Assembly (NCBI GenBank): GCA_025765595.1
Contig: JAIVFH010000274.1
Location: 1 to 35,635 of the forward strand
Length of the DNA: 35,635 bases
Direction of reading: 5' to 3'
From: Obelidium mucronatum
Taxonomy: Eukaryota > Chytridiomycota > Chytridiomycetes > Chytridiales > Chytriomycetaceae
Part shown: positions 19,440 to 28,106 of the stretch, piece after piece
Numbering within the stretch: the first letter of the stretch is position 1
Layout: each line of letters starts with the position of its first letter
The notes under the pieces: model-generated
What the model saw: the letters and a program-made list of their open reading frames with translations, nothing else
Databases searched by the model: none
What the model was told of the DNA's origin: nothing
Made by a program: the position numbers and the translations under genes

Positions 19440-20039
19440 ACGAGAGCTGTTTGAAGAAGTCGTTGGTTGGTGAATGTTGGTGAGAAGGTTTTGGAGCTCT
19501 GACACCAGCTGTTTTTGAGGTCTTTTTTTTTCTTGGAGGCTGAACTTGAACTCCACTTCCCCAGGCAGCCACAGACTGCCACACAACCCACGGCATGACA
19601 AATCAAAAGCTTTGTATTTCAAATTCAAATTAATCCGATAATTTATCCGATTTGTAAGTGAAATAGTTCAGGCAGATATCTGGCTGGTTCCGCGATTAGC
19701 GAAACGTGGAAGTACATTTGCCATGCTTTCTGCCGGATCTATCGATTCATCAGCCTTTTAGTCGACAAGGTTTCGATTTTTCCTTTCGATATCGGTTCAT
19801 TTTTTTCCCAATGCTTGCCTGACAGTTTATTCCCCGACTCTTACAACATCAAATTAATAGAAATAAATATTATACTTAAAATGAATGAATGGGTATTTTA
19901 TTATCAATTTCTAGATTCAAAAGGCGCAACAAAAAAAGGGGATAGAAAATGATAGACTGAAAAAACGTTTAGTTGATAAATATACATAATGTCAAGACTT
20001 AAAGAAGGGTATTCAAACAGTTGAAAAGAAAAAAAAAAC
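19440..20039. other. Spacer between zinc-finger genes 1 and 2
   Basis: Holds the unresolved 5' end of gene 1 (frame open to about 19628) and the AT-rich 3' flank of gene 2. No other gene seen. Confidence 0.5.
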
Positions 20040-20891
20040 TTAAGCAGAAGATGAAGCAACAAGAGGCGCGAGGCGGCACTTTTTCATGTGTCGTTTTGCT
20101 GCATCGCTTCTCACAAACGTAGATCCACAACCATACAAGCACGGAAAGTCGCGCGTTGTGCTATGAGTCGCCTTGTGTCTGTACAAATCCTGATGCCGCA
20201 AAAATCGTCCATGGCACACATTACATTCATAGTCGCGAGGCCGTTCGTCCGAATACTCGGTTGGAGAAGAAGGCATTGTTGGAATGGATCTGGATTTCAG
20301 CATCTTTCGTTTCGGTTTCATCAAGATTGGAGATAGAATAGTGTTTAAAGGGGTGTGAGTGGCTGATGAAGTGGATGAAGATGATGTTGCTTGTGTTGAT
20401 GTTGGAGATTGTTGGCTGGGAAGCGTGGATGTCTCCACGAAAAAGAAGTCCACGACCGGTGAAGACGCTGTTGTCGTTGAAGAGAACAAGTCCAAATCCA
20501 GACTTTTTGAAGGTTTCGGTGTTGTTGGTGATCCTGGTTCATTTGGAGGAGCCATCCAGTCAAACAAGTTGACAGTATCCAAAGGCGGCAGAGCCGTTGG
20601 TTCCGGAGACATGAATCCCAATTCGGTAAAGTTTATCAGGAACTGTGCTAGACCTGAGGCATTCGAATCCACAGACGACCGTCGACTTCTGTCAACTTTG
20701 ACTTCATCGTCAGTCAACAGAAACTCCTGAAGAATGTCTCCGTTTTCCAAATGAGCAATAGAAGGAGTTGATTTGGCGCTACTGCTGATAATGGGAACGT
20801 CTTCGTTGGTGATTGTTGAGAACATGAGCGCTGCCAGGTCTTGTTGAAGCTGCTCGTTGGTCACATTCGACATGCTCGGGGAATAGTGCAT
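20040..20891 (-). CDS. C2H2/C2HC zinc-finger protein 2 of the array
   Basis: A 283-residue protein if translation starts at ATG 20891; the next ATG at 20873 is an alternative. The frame is open farther upstream to ATG 21050, but a TATA-like box at 20984-20993 lies downstream of that codon, so I prefer the nearer start. LENGDILQEFLL, the family motif, is at residues 48-59. Then follow RRSSVDS and LSPILMKPKRK, both shared with gene 1, and fingers at 223-272 (C-x2-C-x12-H-x3-H, then C-x3-C-x12-H-x3-C). The last finger closes with H-x3-C rather than the H-x5-C of most paralogs. An upstream ATG in another frame at 20967 could start a uORF that overlaps the true start. The middle is Ser/Thr-rich, as in a flexible activation region. 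Confidence 0.87.
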   Translation of the reverse strand: MHYSPSMSNVTNEQLQQDLAALMFSTITNEDVPIISSSAKSTPSIAHLENGDILQEFLLTDDEVKVDRSRRSSVDSNASGLAQFLINFTELGFMSPEPTALPPLDTVNLFDWMAPPNEPGSPTTPKPSKSLDLDLFSSTTTASSPVVDFFFVETSTLPSQQSPTSTQATSSSSTSSATHTPLNTILSPILMKPKRKMLKSRSIPTMPSSPTEYSDERPRDYECNVCHGRFLRHQDLYRHKATHSTTRDFPCLYGCGSTFVRSDAAKRHMKKCRLAPLVASSSA

Positions 20892-21295
20892 CAAATACTC
20901 GGCTGAGTGTACTGTTACTACTGTAGAAGTCGCGTAGCTTTTCTGTTTCTTGGTCTGTGGCTGCCATCGCGTTTCTTTTTGGGATATAAATATTTTTGCT
21001 GGTTTGGGGGCTGCTAAATGTCGAACATGAACTCCAAGAAAGTTCAACATTTCGCCCCCCCTCACTTATCATCGCCAAGGTACTCAGAGGGGCAATTTGC
21101 AAGCGAAAAATGGGGGAAATTATTGCGTCATAGATTAAAAAACGCGGGTTTTTGTGCACACGTGTTTGTTACGTCAAGACTTAAAAAACCTCATATCAAA
21201 ACAAAAACTCCCCATCTTGCCTTGAACGACACTTAATAATTTTATTTTTACAGAGTACGCGAACAGAGGGAAAAACTTATATATAGGTATACCAG
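20892..21295. other. Spacer between zinc-finger genes 2 and 3
   Basis: About 400 nt with the TATA-like promoter of gene 2 and the AT-rich 3' flank of gene 3. An open frame crosses it in the sense of gene 2, but it starts upstream of the presumed promoter and has no family motif. Confidence 0.5.
20984..20993 (-). promoter_or_regulatory. TATA-like box of zinc-finger gene 2
   Basis: ATATTTATAT on the minus strand, about 93 nt before ATG 20891. Comparable elements occur before two paralogs (GATATAAG at 22146-22153, TATATA at 31333-31338), 80 and 64 nt before their start codons. The shared placement supports the assigned starts. Confidence 0.4.
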
Positions 21296-22066
21296 TCAAT
21301 GACTAGCTTTCAACGAACATTTGGAAGTTTTCAAATGTCGCGCCAGCGCGTCACTTCTACCAAAGCTTGATCCGCATTCAAAAGGACAATAAAACTCGCG
21401 CGACTTGCTATGAGTAACCTCATGCCTCCGCAAATCCTGTCGCCGTAGAAAACGCCCGTTGCAAATCTCGCAGTGAAACTCCCGCGGTCTGGCATCCTGC
21501 GTCTTTTTGATTCGCGGTTTCGGGCTGCTGGTTGGAGAAGGTAGTGGTGAATCTGGACCTGGCATTGAAGGGGATGGGGAATCTTGGTGGATCTGTAGCT
21601 TCTCGAATGCAAGTGTTGGTTGATGTGGTCCTGATGCTGACGCTGAAGCTGTTGCGACTGTTGGCGTTGTAGGAGACGGACTTCGTGAAGTGCTCACTTT
21701 TATAGTCGGTCGCCGTGTCTGTTGGACTGCAACTGGTTTTGTAATCTCATTTGGAACCTGGTCGGTTACTGTTTGCACTGTGGGAGTCACTCTCCCACTG
21801 CCAACAAGTGTTTCGACTGATTCTCGTTTCATCGAAAAATGATTGGTATCGGTAGTGCCTTCAGGAAATCTCAAGTCATTCAACAATTCTTCTGCTGTTT
21901 GATACTCAATCACGACATCTTTTTGACCAGAGTGGGGCTCAATCTGAATCTCATGATCGCGCATCAAAAGGCCGTTTTGATTCAGGCGGCTTTCAAGTTG
22001 TTGTTGCATTGTAGCTTGGACGGCCTGGCGTAAAAGAAGACGCGCTTGTTGTGAAGTAAACTGCAT
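21296..22066 (-). CDS. C2H2/C2HC zinc-finger protein 3 of the array
   Basis: A 256-residue protein, ATG at 22066, in one exon. Fingers occupy about 199-250 (C-x2-C-x12-H-x3-H, then C-x3-C-x12-H-x5-C) with FLRRQDLRRHEVTH and GCGSSFGRSDALARH-type cores; here finger 2 reads ECGSSFGRSDALARH. The N-terminal half differs from its neighbours: a Gln/Leu/Arg-rich helix-like segment (QARLLLRQAVQATMQQQLES) and only a weak version of the family motif (EELLNDLRF). A KRESVET site replaces the RRSSVDS of genes 1 and 2. The central part is Ser/Thr/Pro/Ala-rich, followed by RIKKTQDARPR just before the fingers. A GATATAAG element 80 nt upstream is the likely TATA box. A probable nuclear DNA-binding regulator. 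Confidence 0.87.
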   Translation of the reverse strand: MQFTSQQARLLLRQAVQATMQQQLESRLNQNGLLMRDHEIQIEPHSGQKDVVIEYQTAEELLNDLRFPEGTTDTNHFSMKRESVETLVGSGRVTPTVQTVTDQVPNEITKPVAVQQTRRPTIKVSTSRSPSPTTPTVATASASASGPHQPTLAFEKLQIHQDSPSPSMPGPDSPLPSPTSSPKPRIKKTQDARPREFHCEICNGRFLRRQDLRRHEVTHSKSREFYCPFECGSSFGRSDALARHLKTSKCSLKASH

Positions 22067-22581
22067 ACTGATGATGATGGGTGAGTTTGAAACAGGAAAG
22101 CCATTCAAGATGAGAAAAATTGAGAAAACCAGGGTTTTGCTTATTCTTATATCAAGGTTTTAGCTTGTGTCTGTGTCTGATTGATGGTAGGGTTCGATTT
22201 ACCCAGTCGAAAGCCACCCTTGTCGAACCCTACACCGCCAAGTTCCAAACAAACTGGCGTTTGTATCAGTCAGCAAAACGTTATCCGTTCTACTTTTTTT
22301 TTCTTTTTTGGTTATTTTAGTGCTAAACAACCATGTTAAAAGTCCATTAAAAAATTATAATACTCTTTTAATTACTGCAAAATCATTAACGGAAAAGTAA
22401 CCCGTATTGAAAAAGGATAAAAAAACGAATAATAGAATCGTCACGGCATCAGTGACCCGATTAAAGAAAGATAAAAATAACCAAAAAAAAAAAAAAAAAG
22501 AAATGTAAAAGAATAAAACAATAAAAATAAAGAGACCAAGAGAAATCACCACCAGTGTATCCTTTAAGTGTTGTCACACTT
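22067..22581. other. Spacer between zinc-finger genes 3 and 4, with hairpins
   Basis: Contains the promoter of gene 3, the 11-bp inverted repeat at 22187-22233 and a second imperfect hairpin just after it (CGCCAAGTT with AACTGGCG, about 22236-22259). The remainder is AT-rich with a long A run near 22483-22499. Confidence 0.55.
22187..22233. repeat. Perfect 11-bp inverted repeat
   Basis: GTAGGGTTCGA (22187-22197) and TCGAACCCTAC (22223-22233) are exact reverse complements separated by 25 nt. It lies about 120 nt upstream of the ATG of zinc-finger gene 3. Confidence 0.85.
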
Positions 22582-23232
22582 TCAAAACCCAATCTTTGTA
22601 AACAAACAAGACTTGATGTGCCGTTGCAACGCATCCTGTCGAGCAAACCCAGACCCACACCCAAAACAGATATGGCTTTTTACTCGTGTATGCGTTGCAT
22701 GATGTCGCGAAAGATCCTGTTTGCGAAGAAACCGTTTCGTGCAGACTGTGCATTCAAAGTTGCGAGATCGTGTGTCTGAGCAGGTGGTAGATGCGTCAGA
22801 CACATTTCTCTCGTACGAGTTGTGACGAGTTGGAGTCACGAGGTCGGTGATTTCAATTCGTGAGTTGGCACGAGGTGGTGGTGGTGGTGCTGGTGGTGGT
22901 GGGTATGAAGAGGAGCGGTGTGGGGAAGACGGCTCTTGGGGCTTGAGGTTCAGCGGTGGCAGGGGCCGGTCAAACGGAGGCCTATCTGGAGATAAACCAG
23001 CCTGGTTTGTCTCAAAGTCGCACATTGGAGAAGAGGCGGGGGTAGGTCCCTGGTGAGACTGACTGTTGTTTGGATATAAAAAGAGGGCAGATAGGGGCGG
23101 CAGCTGAGGAGAATGAGATCTTGAGACGGGTGGATGTGGTGGGGCTTCCAATTGTTGCTCAGCAACAGCCTCTGGCGACATTCGAGGAGCGAATGAAGAG
23201 CCCCAGTGGCTTGAGAAAGAGTACGACGACAT
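22582..23232 (-). CDS. C2H2/C2HC zinc-finger protein 4 of the array, Pro-rich
   Basis: A 216-residue protein, ATG at 23232. The fingers are at about 161-209: C-x2-C-x12-H-x3-H with FLRKQDLSRHHATH, then a compact C-x2-C-x12-H-x3-C with GCGSGFARQDALQRH. Both halves of the second finger are shorter than in most paralogs. The N-terminal 150 residues are dominated by Pro, Ser and His, with a Pro run around 130-140. I cannot find the FEN-type motif carried by genes 1, 2, 6, 7 and 8, so this copy may have lost it or diverged early. It is the shortest intact member. The fingers make DNA binding very likely; partner and target are unknown. Confidence 0.87.
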   Translation of the reverse strand: MSSYSFSSHWGSSFAPRMSPEAVAEQQLEAPPHPPVSRSHSPQLPPLSALFLYPNNSQSHQGPTPASSPMCDFETNQAGLSPDRPPFDRPLPPLNLKPQEPSSPHRSSSYPPPPAPPPPPRANSRIEITDLVTPTRHNSYERNVSDASTTCSDTRSRNFECTVCTKRFLRKQDLSRHHATHTRVKSHICFGCGSGFARQDALQRHIKSCLFTKIGF

Positions 23233-23953
23233 TGCGGTGGGTTTTTTGGTAGTGTTAAAAGGGAAGAAGTTTGATGAACCAAACAATTTTTGTGGCCAAA
23301 TTGCTGTGTCTGAAACAAATTGACAGATGTGACTACAATTTACTAACAGGCTGCCAAGCAGGGCAGGTTAATTGCGGCATGAGCCTGCATAGACACATGA
23401 CGCTACTCTTATGAGCTGCTTCCCGATGCTGGATCCATCCTTTGGACCGTTTACTCCAATCAGCCACCAAATTCGCAGCCACGTTGTCTTGAAGCGTCTC
23501 ATTCTAAGAATGCGTCTCAAATCATTTGTACACCCCAAGCAGCCTTCCACGGAACTACAGCAGAACTGCCGCAGAAATTCCGCAAAAATTCCGTGAAAGT
23601 TCGATAATAGTTCGGACGGAATTTTATTTGGATTGACTCCACCGAATTACGACCGAACTTTCTGTTGGAAATTATCTGAAAATCTGTCGGAGTTCGGTCG
23701 TAATTCGAGCGAAATTTGACAGAATGAAGGAGATGGACATGTGGTAATAATCTCCTGTTTGGCTTGAGCAGTTGTAATGTGAAATTCATTTGTAAAAATA
23801 CATTTATTTTAAGGGGAATGAACAGCACAAGAAATGGGGAAGAAAAGGAAGAGAGACAATCAGCTTCAACAGAACCTCAACGAATCTTCAGCTACAAGTT
23901 GCGTGAAGTACTCTGCTTTGGCATCAGGTTCCAATCCATTGACTCTACTGATC
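23233..23953. other. Spacer with a foldback repeat
   Basis: Promoter of zinc-finger gene 4 on the left and the 3' flank of an unrecognised gene on the right. Between them, 23540-23730 is a repeat-like block rich in TTCCG/CGGAA words that contains the perfect inverted repeat 23644-23706. No coding sequence supported. Confidence 0.55.
23644..23706. repeat. Perfect 16-bp inverted repeat (foldback)
   Basis: GAATTACGACCGAACT (23644-23659) and AGTTCGGTCGTAATTC (23691-23706) are exact reverse complements with a 31-nt spacer. The surrounding block resembles 25530-25730 in the opposite orientation, which suggests a small dispersed foldback element. Confidence 0.85.
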
Positions 23954-24998
23954 TCAGCGTGCGCTTCCGTCCAGAAACCAAAACGGTCTTCTCAGAACTG
24001 TTCCAGATGCCGAATTTTTCTGTGTACAATGCACTTAGAAGATGAAAGCACCAAATAAAGCGAAGATGCACTCACCAGTAATGCAGAGCGGTTCAGTTCG
24101 GCAAGGCTGGAGTTGCTGAAAAGATGCTCCGCAAATCGTTTCAATGGTAGATTCTGTTTGGCTGTCATCCTTGCTCCCTTCCCATACTTCCCAAAGAGCT
24201 GTATTATAACGTTAGAACCATGAAAAACAACAAACTTAAATATGAAGTACGAACCTTCTTCGCAATATTATCCTTAGAGTCACTGTAAGACTTGCTACAA
24301 ACTTTGAACACAGTGGTGTGGAGATCCGTTCCCAAAGCAATCCTCTTGAATCGTGGCTTCCATTCAGGTGACATATTCTCCTGTGCAAACAAAGCAAATA
24401 CAAAGATCAATAAACCAAATCGAAACCAAACAAAAAAAACTACCTACAATCACAGTACTCAGGCTGAAAGTATCGAAAACAGGCGATGTACCCATCAAAT
24501 GGGTTGAGAAAATAACGCCTTGATTAAGCCATCCATCTTCCAGTGCTGGCAATGGTTGTGGAGTCAGAGCTGCCGCGCAGGAGTCTGGCGAAGTGTATCT
24601 TGCATCACACCAATTTCTTGCAAAACTCTGGTTAAGAGAACACCACTACAAGCAGCAATCAGGGGGAAGAAAACCAATAAAAACGAAAAAAAACTAACGT
24701 GCTTTGTCCACCAGGACCTCTTGCGGACTGTTGCGGCTGTTGCAGCTGTTGAGGCTGCTGCGGCTGCTGCGTCTGCGGGTGAGGTTGCGACTGTGGTTGC
24801 AACGGTTGCAATGATGGCCGTTCTGTTTGCTGCGATCTGTTGGTGCTGAGGTTGCGACGGTGATGCTTGAAACGGTTGTTGGAATGGTTGCAACGGTTGG
24901 AACGGTAGACGCTCTGATGGGTACTGCTGCTCCTGCTGCTGCTGCCGATGCTGCAGCAGTTGGCGCGATTGTTGCTGTTGCAGTTGTTGCTGCAGCAA
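23954..24998 (-). CDS. Unrecognised spliced gene interrupting the zinc-finger array; 5' end unresolved
   Basis: The last five exons fit as complement(23954..24019, 24076..24198, 24255..24380, 24448..24645, 24699..about 24998). All five are multiples of three with phase-0 GT-AG junctions. The first visible exon is Gln-rich, then Ala/Thr-rich, ending RKRSWWTKH. The next exons carry FARNWCDARYTSPDSC, ALEDGWLNQGVIF, ENMSPEWKPRFKRIALG, KVCSKSYSDSKDNIAKKLFG and RRPFWFLDGS. The Trp and Cys pattern looks like a folded domain that I do not recognise. No ATG lies in frame with the Gln-rich exon below the stop near 25046, so a first exon or an indel is missing from my model. A strong donor (GTAAGT near 25127) after a short ATG-containing segment is a candidate but does not give the right phase. 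It is the only gene in this stretch without a finger domain. Confidence 0.6.
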
Positions 24999-25043
24999 CT
25001 GCTGTTGCTGTAGATTTGTAGTTGAAACGCATGACCCGAGCCA

Positions 25044-25869
25044 TTGAGTAGGTCAAGAAAAGAGGAGCTGACAACCAAGAAAAACAAGGTAAGTTCCCCA
25101 GCAATTGGCAAAGCCACCAAGGACTTACTTGTTCTCATGCCCAAGGGAAGGACCAGCTCCGTCAAAAGAGGGATGACATCGTTTTTGGGATCTTTTGTTT
25201 CTTCAAGTTTGAAAAAAACAAAATGAATGGTTTTGGAGAATGTGGCCGGAAATGTGGAATATTATTCAAATTGCATTGGCCAATAACAATAAATAGTATC
25301 CATCACATTATTTATGTCTTTGACTCCAAGTAAAACAATCTATCGTTGATATTTGAGTTTAGGGAATATATTGTATCCTTTTTCTGTGAATAACATCGAT
25401 CCATAGCATAGGCATAAACACGTCTGCAGAGGAATGATTCGGCTGCCGGTTCGAATTCACGTAAAGGCGTATTTTATGCCAGATCTGGAATTAGGCAGGC
25501 TTGTCTCGGGCTTGAATAGGTTCTGCCCGATTCCGAAGGAAGTTCTGCAGAAATGATGCAGAAATTCTGATTGAATTCCAACGTACAACCGTCATGCAAC
25601 AGAATTGCTACCGAACGACCGTTCTGTCGGAATTTTACGGAATTATACCAAACTTTTGCAGAATCAAGGCAGCATACCGATAAAATAAGTGTTTTATCGA
25701 GTTTCTACCGAATTCTCGTTCTGGGGTGTAACAAGCTATCGCCCACTCGAATTAGTCAACAAACAGAATACATTTAACACTAGGTTTATTACAAAAGATC
25801 GATATAAAGGAGATTGATTGAGATAAAAAAAACACAGACGAAACCAATTAAAAAAAAACGCGCCATATT
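25044..25869. other. Spacer with repeat-like block
   Basis: Holds the unresolved 5' region of the preceding gene and the 3' flank of zinc-finger gene 5. The block 25530-25730 is rich in TTCTG, CGGAATT and CCGAA words and reads as a diverged, oppositely oriented relative of 23540-23730. GGTTCGAATTC at about 25448 resembles a tRNA-type B box, but no tRNA fold is present. Confidence 0.5.
25530..25730. repeat. Diverged relative of the 23.6-kb foldback block
   Basis: The reverse complement contains ATTCCGTAAAATTCCG, close to ATTCCGCAAAAATTCCG at about 23578-23596. Composition and word content agree over roughly 150 nt, but similarity is patchy by eye. Confidence 0.45.
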
Positions 25870-26706
25870 CTATCTAAACCCCGAGCAACTACGAGCTCGT
25901 AAATGGCGCGCCAAAGAGTCTCTCCTGGTGAAACCACTGCCGCAATCATATGGACATGGAAACTGAATTACTTTGGTATGAATGGTGAAATGGCGCTCCA
26001 TATCTTGGCGCCGCAGGAAGCGACTCTGACACTCGCTACATTCGAACCTTCGAAGTCGAGTGTCTTTTGCGTGTGTTTTAGCGCTGGGGTTGCTGTTGAT
26101 TTTTTTAGGCAGTGCTTCAGGGGTGCCGGAGGTGCTTCGCGTGGTTGTTGTGGGCTTTGTTACTGGCCTTGTTGGTTCAAAGGACCGTTCCGGAGAGTGA
26201 GCGGCGTGCCCGTATCCGCTTGCACGATATAGTTCATGTTCCGCTTTGACGGTGGGAGAGCCTTCCGGACTCATTCGGGACCACAGCGATGAGTCAACCA
26301 CGGGAGCAGCATTCACCAGCAGATAGTCGTCCTGCACTGGCGTCAGAGGCAGTGACCAACCACTATGACTCTCAAAGCAGCTGGATACTGTTGATTGAGG
26401 GAGAGGAGAAGGCTGAAGGGTGGCTGAAAAGCCATTGGTTTGAATGGGCTGGACTTGAATGTTCGGGAGAGGCAGTCGGTTGCTTGCCGCCACCGGAAGG
26501 GCATTATATATCGGATCAACACATCCTTGATCAAAACTAGTTCCGGCAGGCCAGAGAAGCGCCGGCGGGTTGGCACCAGGATAGCTCCCGTTCCAAAAGT
26601 TCACGAAATCCGAGTAGTATTGCTCTGACTCGTCCTGCCTTGGGTTCCCTGGCACAGCAGCGACGCTAGAATGCATATCAGGTACATTCCTCATCTGTTG
26701 ATACAT
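25870..26706 (-). CDS. C2H2/C2HC zinc-finger protein 5 of the array
   Basis: A 278-residue protein, ATG at 26706, in one exon. Fingers lie at about 223-274: C-x2-C-x12-H-x3-H with FLRRQDMERHFTIH, then C-x3-C-x12-H-x5-C with DCGSGFTRRDSLARH. The N-terminal half has several acidic and aromatic stretches (EQYYSDFVNFWNG and QDDYLLVNAA) and many Pro and Ser, a composition common in activation regions. A clear FEN-type motif is absent. A basic Lys/Thr segment (PKKINSNPSAKTHAKD) precedes the fingers and may act as a nuclear localisation signal. It stands just beyond the unrecognised gene that interrupts the array, in the same orientation as the other members. Confidence 0.88.
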   Translation of the reverse strand: MYQQMRNVPDMHSSVAAVPGNPRQDESEQYYSDFVNFWNGSYPGANPPALLWPAGTSFDQGCVDPIYNALPVAASNRLPLPNIQVQPIQTNGFSATLQPSPLPQSTVSSCFESHSGWSLPLTPVQDDYLLVNAAPVVDSSLWSRMSPEGSPTVKAEHELYRASGYGHAAHSPERSFEPTRPVTKPTTTTRSTSGTPEALPKKINSNPSAKTHAKDTRLRRFECSECQSRFLRRQDMERHFTIHTKVIQFPCPYDCGSGFTRRDSLARHLRARSCSGFR

Positions 26707-27359
26707 TGTAGATAGTTGTCGATCGAAGTAAGAATTGGTGAAAATCTCAATTTGCTCTTTTTTACATCACCATACGAAATTTTTTCGTTTGACCGCCAGG
26801 TGCTAAAAAGGGCTGTGGCTACCCTCAATTGACTAAATTGAGAGACTTTGGGACGACCTAACAGCTAAACGAGCTGCTATCCCTTCCGACGATCTTAGCG
26901 GTTTTCTTCTGACATGAAGGGAGAGAAGTCTCGATAAGAATTGCTTGGGTGCTTAAGCCAGTGATTAAAGACACTATATTGTTATTCTATTTTCCTCCAC
27001 CATGCTTCTGTGTCTGAGCACAAGTTTGAATCCGAAACTGTATCCACTTTGAAAACAAAGATGAAGTGAAAGGCCTTCGCGGAATGACGATGAGGGCACC
27101 ATACCAATTAGCGCAATTTGAACTACAAATCAAATGTTTGCGGAATGTTACGTAACATTATGCGTCTGAATTATGAGTCAAGGAGATATGAGTGATATAT
27201 TGAGGCACTGAACCAAGAAGCCAAAACAAGACAAAGCAAAGTATATCGAAGCCAATTTTAATTTATTATTGTGGCATAGTTTTCGATGGAAAACATTTCA
27301 CACGAAAGGGGTATAGAGGGAATGCACTGAAAATACGCTAACAACAAAAAAAAAACCGA
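26707..27359. other. Spacer between zinc-finger genes 5 and 6, with a possible RNA fold
   Basis: About 650 nt without coding sequence. The segment 26773-26920 is unusually rich in short perfect stems (see the separate entry). The remainder is ordinary AT-rich DNA. Confidence 0.5.
26791..26902. ncRNA. Candidate multi-stem RNA (unassigned)
   Basis: ACCGC (26792-26796) can pair with GCGGT (26898-26902). Inside are TCAATT with AATTGA around 26825-26841, GGGA with TCCC around 26850-26882, and ACAGCT with AGCTGCT (26861-26878). The stems nest consistently, but I recognise no known RNA family and strand is undetermined. It could equally be chance or a protein-binding region upstream of zinc-finger gene 5. 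Confidence 0.2.
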
Positions 27360-28106
27360 TTATTTACAACACCGCCTGCTCTTGATATGTCTTGACAAAG
27401 CATCGCGTCTCACAAACGCGAATCCGCATCCCTTCACTGGACACACAAACTGTTTCACTTTGCTGTGTGTTGCTTCGTGGCGTTGCATATCTTGTTTTCG
27501 CAGGAATGAGTTTCCACAAACAGAGCACGAAAAGTTTCTCGAGCGATCGCCGGTCGACGGTTCAGGTGATTTTCTGCTGTTTTTGCAAACTGAAGCTGCG
27601 GCTCTCTTTTGAATGCGTTTGCGTTGGGTTGGTGGAATGTCGTTTGAATCTGAGAAGTCAGAGTCGCATTCAGATTCGTCAGTGACAGCCGCTTCGAAGC
27701 AGGAAGTCTCAGAAAATGAGGGAGAAAGAGGCTGTTGCTGTTCTGGAATGACGAATGCTTGCTGTTGTTGCTGGATTGGTTCGGGTGAAGGTGCAAAGTT
27801 GAACATGTCATCCGAGTCGTTCAAAGAAGCAGTTGAGCTCGATGGTGAGTTGATGGATAGCAAAGGACTGCTAATGGTAGTTGTTGCTGGCGACTCTGGG
27901 AATTTGAAGCTTTCCAAGAGCGATCCATTTTCGAATTGAGAGTAGTCCACGTTTTCGAAAGGATACGAGCAAGAAGGCAGCGTTGGGTGAAGTTGATCCA
28001 AGAAGGAAAACATGTAGTTGGTCATGTCTTGATGTGACAGAAGAGCGCAGTCGAGGCTGTAGATTGTATCGACGTTTGACTTGTTGAAGTTTGTAAGGAA
28101 GTCCAT
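27360..28106 (-). CDS. C2H2/C2HC zinc-finger protein 6 of the array
   Basis: A 248-residue protein, ATG at 28106. The family motif FENGSLLESFKF is at residues 58-69, followed by a Ser-rich region, a short Gln run and an acidic stretch (TDESECDSDFSDSND). A basic segment (RKRIQKR) is a good nuclear localisation candidate. Fingers at about 194-246: C-x2-C-x12-H-x3-H with FLRKQDMQRHEATH, then C-x4-C-x12-H-x5-C with GCGFAFVRRDALSRH; a second Cys follows directly. The next gene (28900-29616) has the same layout, including the extra residue between the first two Cys of finger 2 and an IKSR ending, so the two are the closest pair in the array. A TTTAAAAGG element about 65 nt upstream may be the TATA box. 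Confidence 0.9.
   Translation of the reverse strand: MDFLTNFNKSNVDTIYSLDCALLSHQDMTNYMFSFLDQLHPTLPSCSYPFENVDYSQFENGSLLESFKFPESPATTTISSPLLSINSPSSSTASLNDSDDMFNFAPSPEPIQQQQQAFVIPEQQQPLSPSFSETSCFEAAVTDESECDSDFSDSNDIPPTQRKRIQKRAAASVCKNSRKSPEPSTGDRSRNFSCSVCGNSFLRKQDMQRHEATHSKVKQFVCPVKGCGFAFVRRDALSRHIKSRRCCK

Noticed and set aside
18669..19483. Several Arg/Gly-rich plus-strand frames opposite zinc-finger gene 1
   Set aside because: Antisense shadows of a GC-rich coding region with no motifs of their own.
21018..21065. ATG 21050 as the start of zinc-finger gene 2
   Set aside because: The residues it would add have no family features and the codon lies upstream of the TATA-like box at 20984-20993.
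24694..25104. Ala/Thr-rich frame overlapping the Gln-rich exon of the unknown gene
   Set aside because: Only the Gln-rich frame joins the downstream exons in phase; the Ala/Thr frame is its shadow in another frame of CAG repeats.
25440..25470. GGTTCGAATTC as part of a tRNA gene or SINE promoter
   Set aside because: No A box, anticodon arm or acceptor stem can be formed around it; left as a possible isolated B-box-like word.
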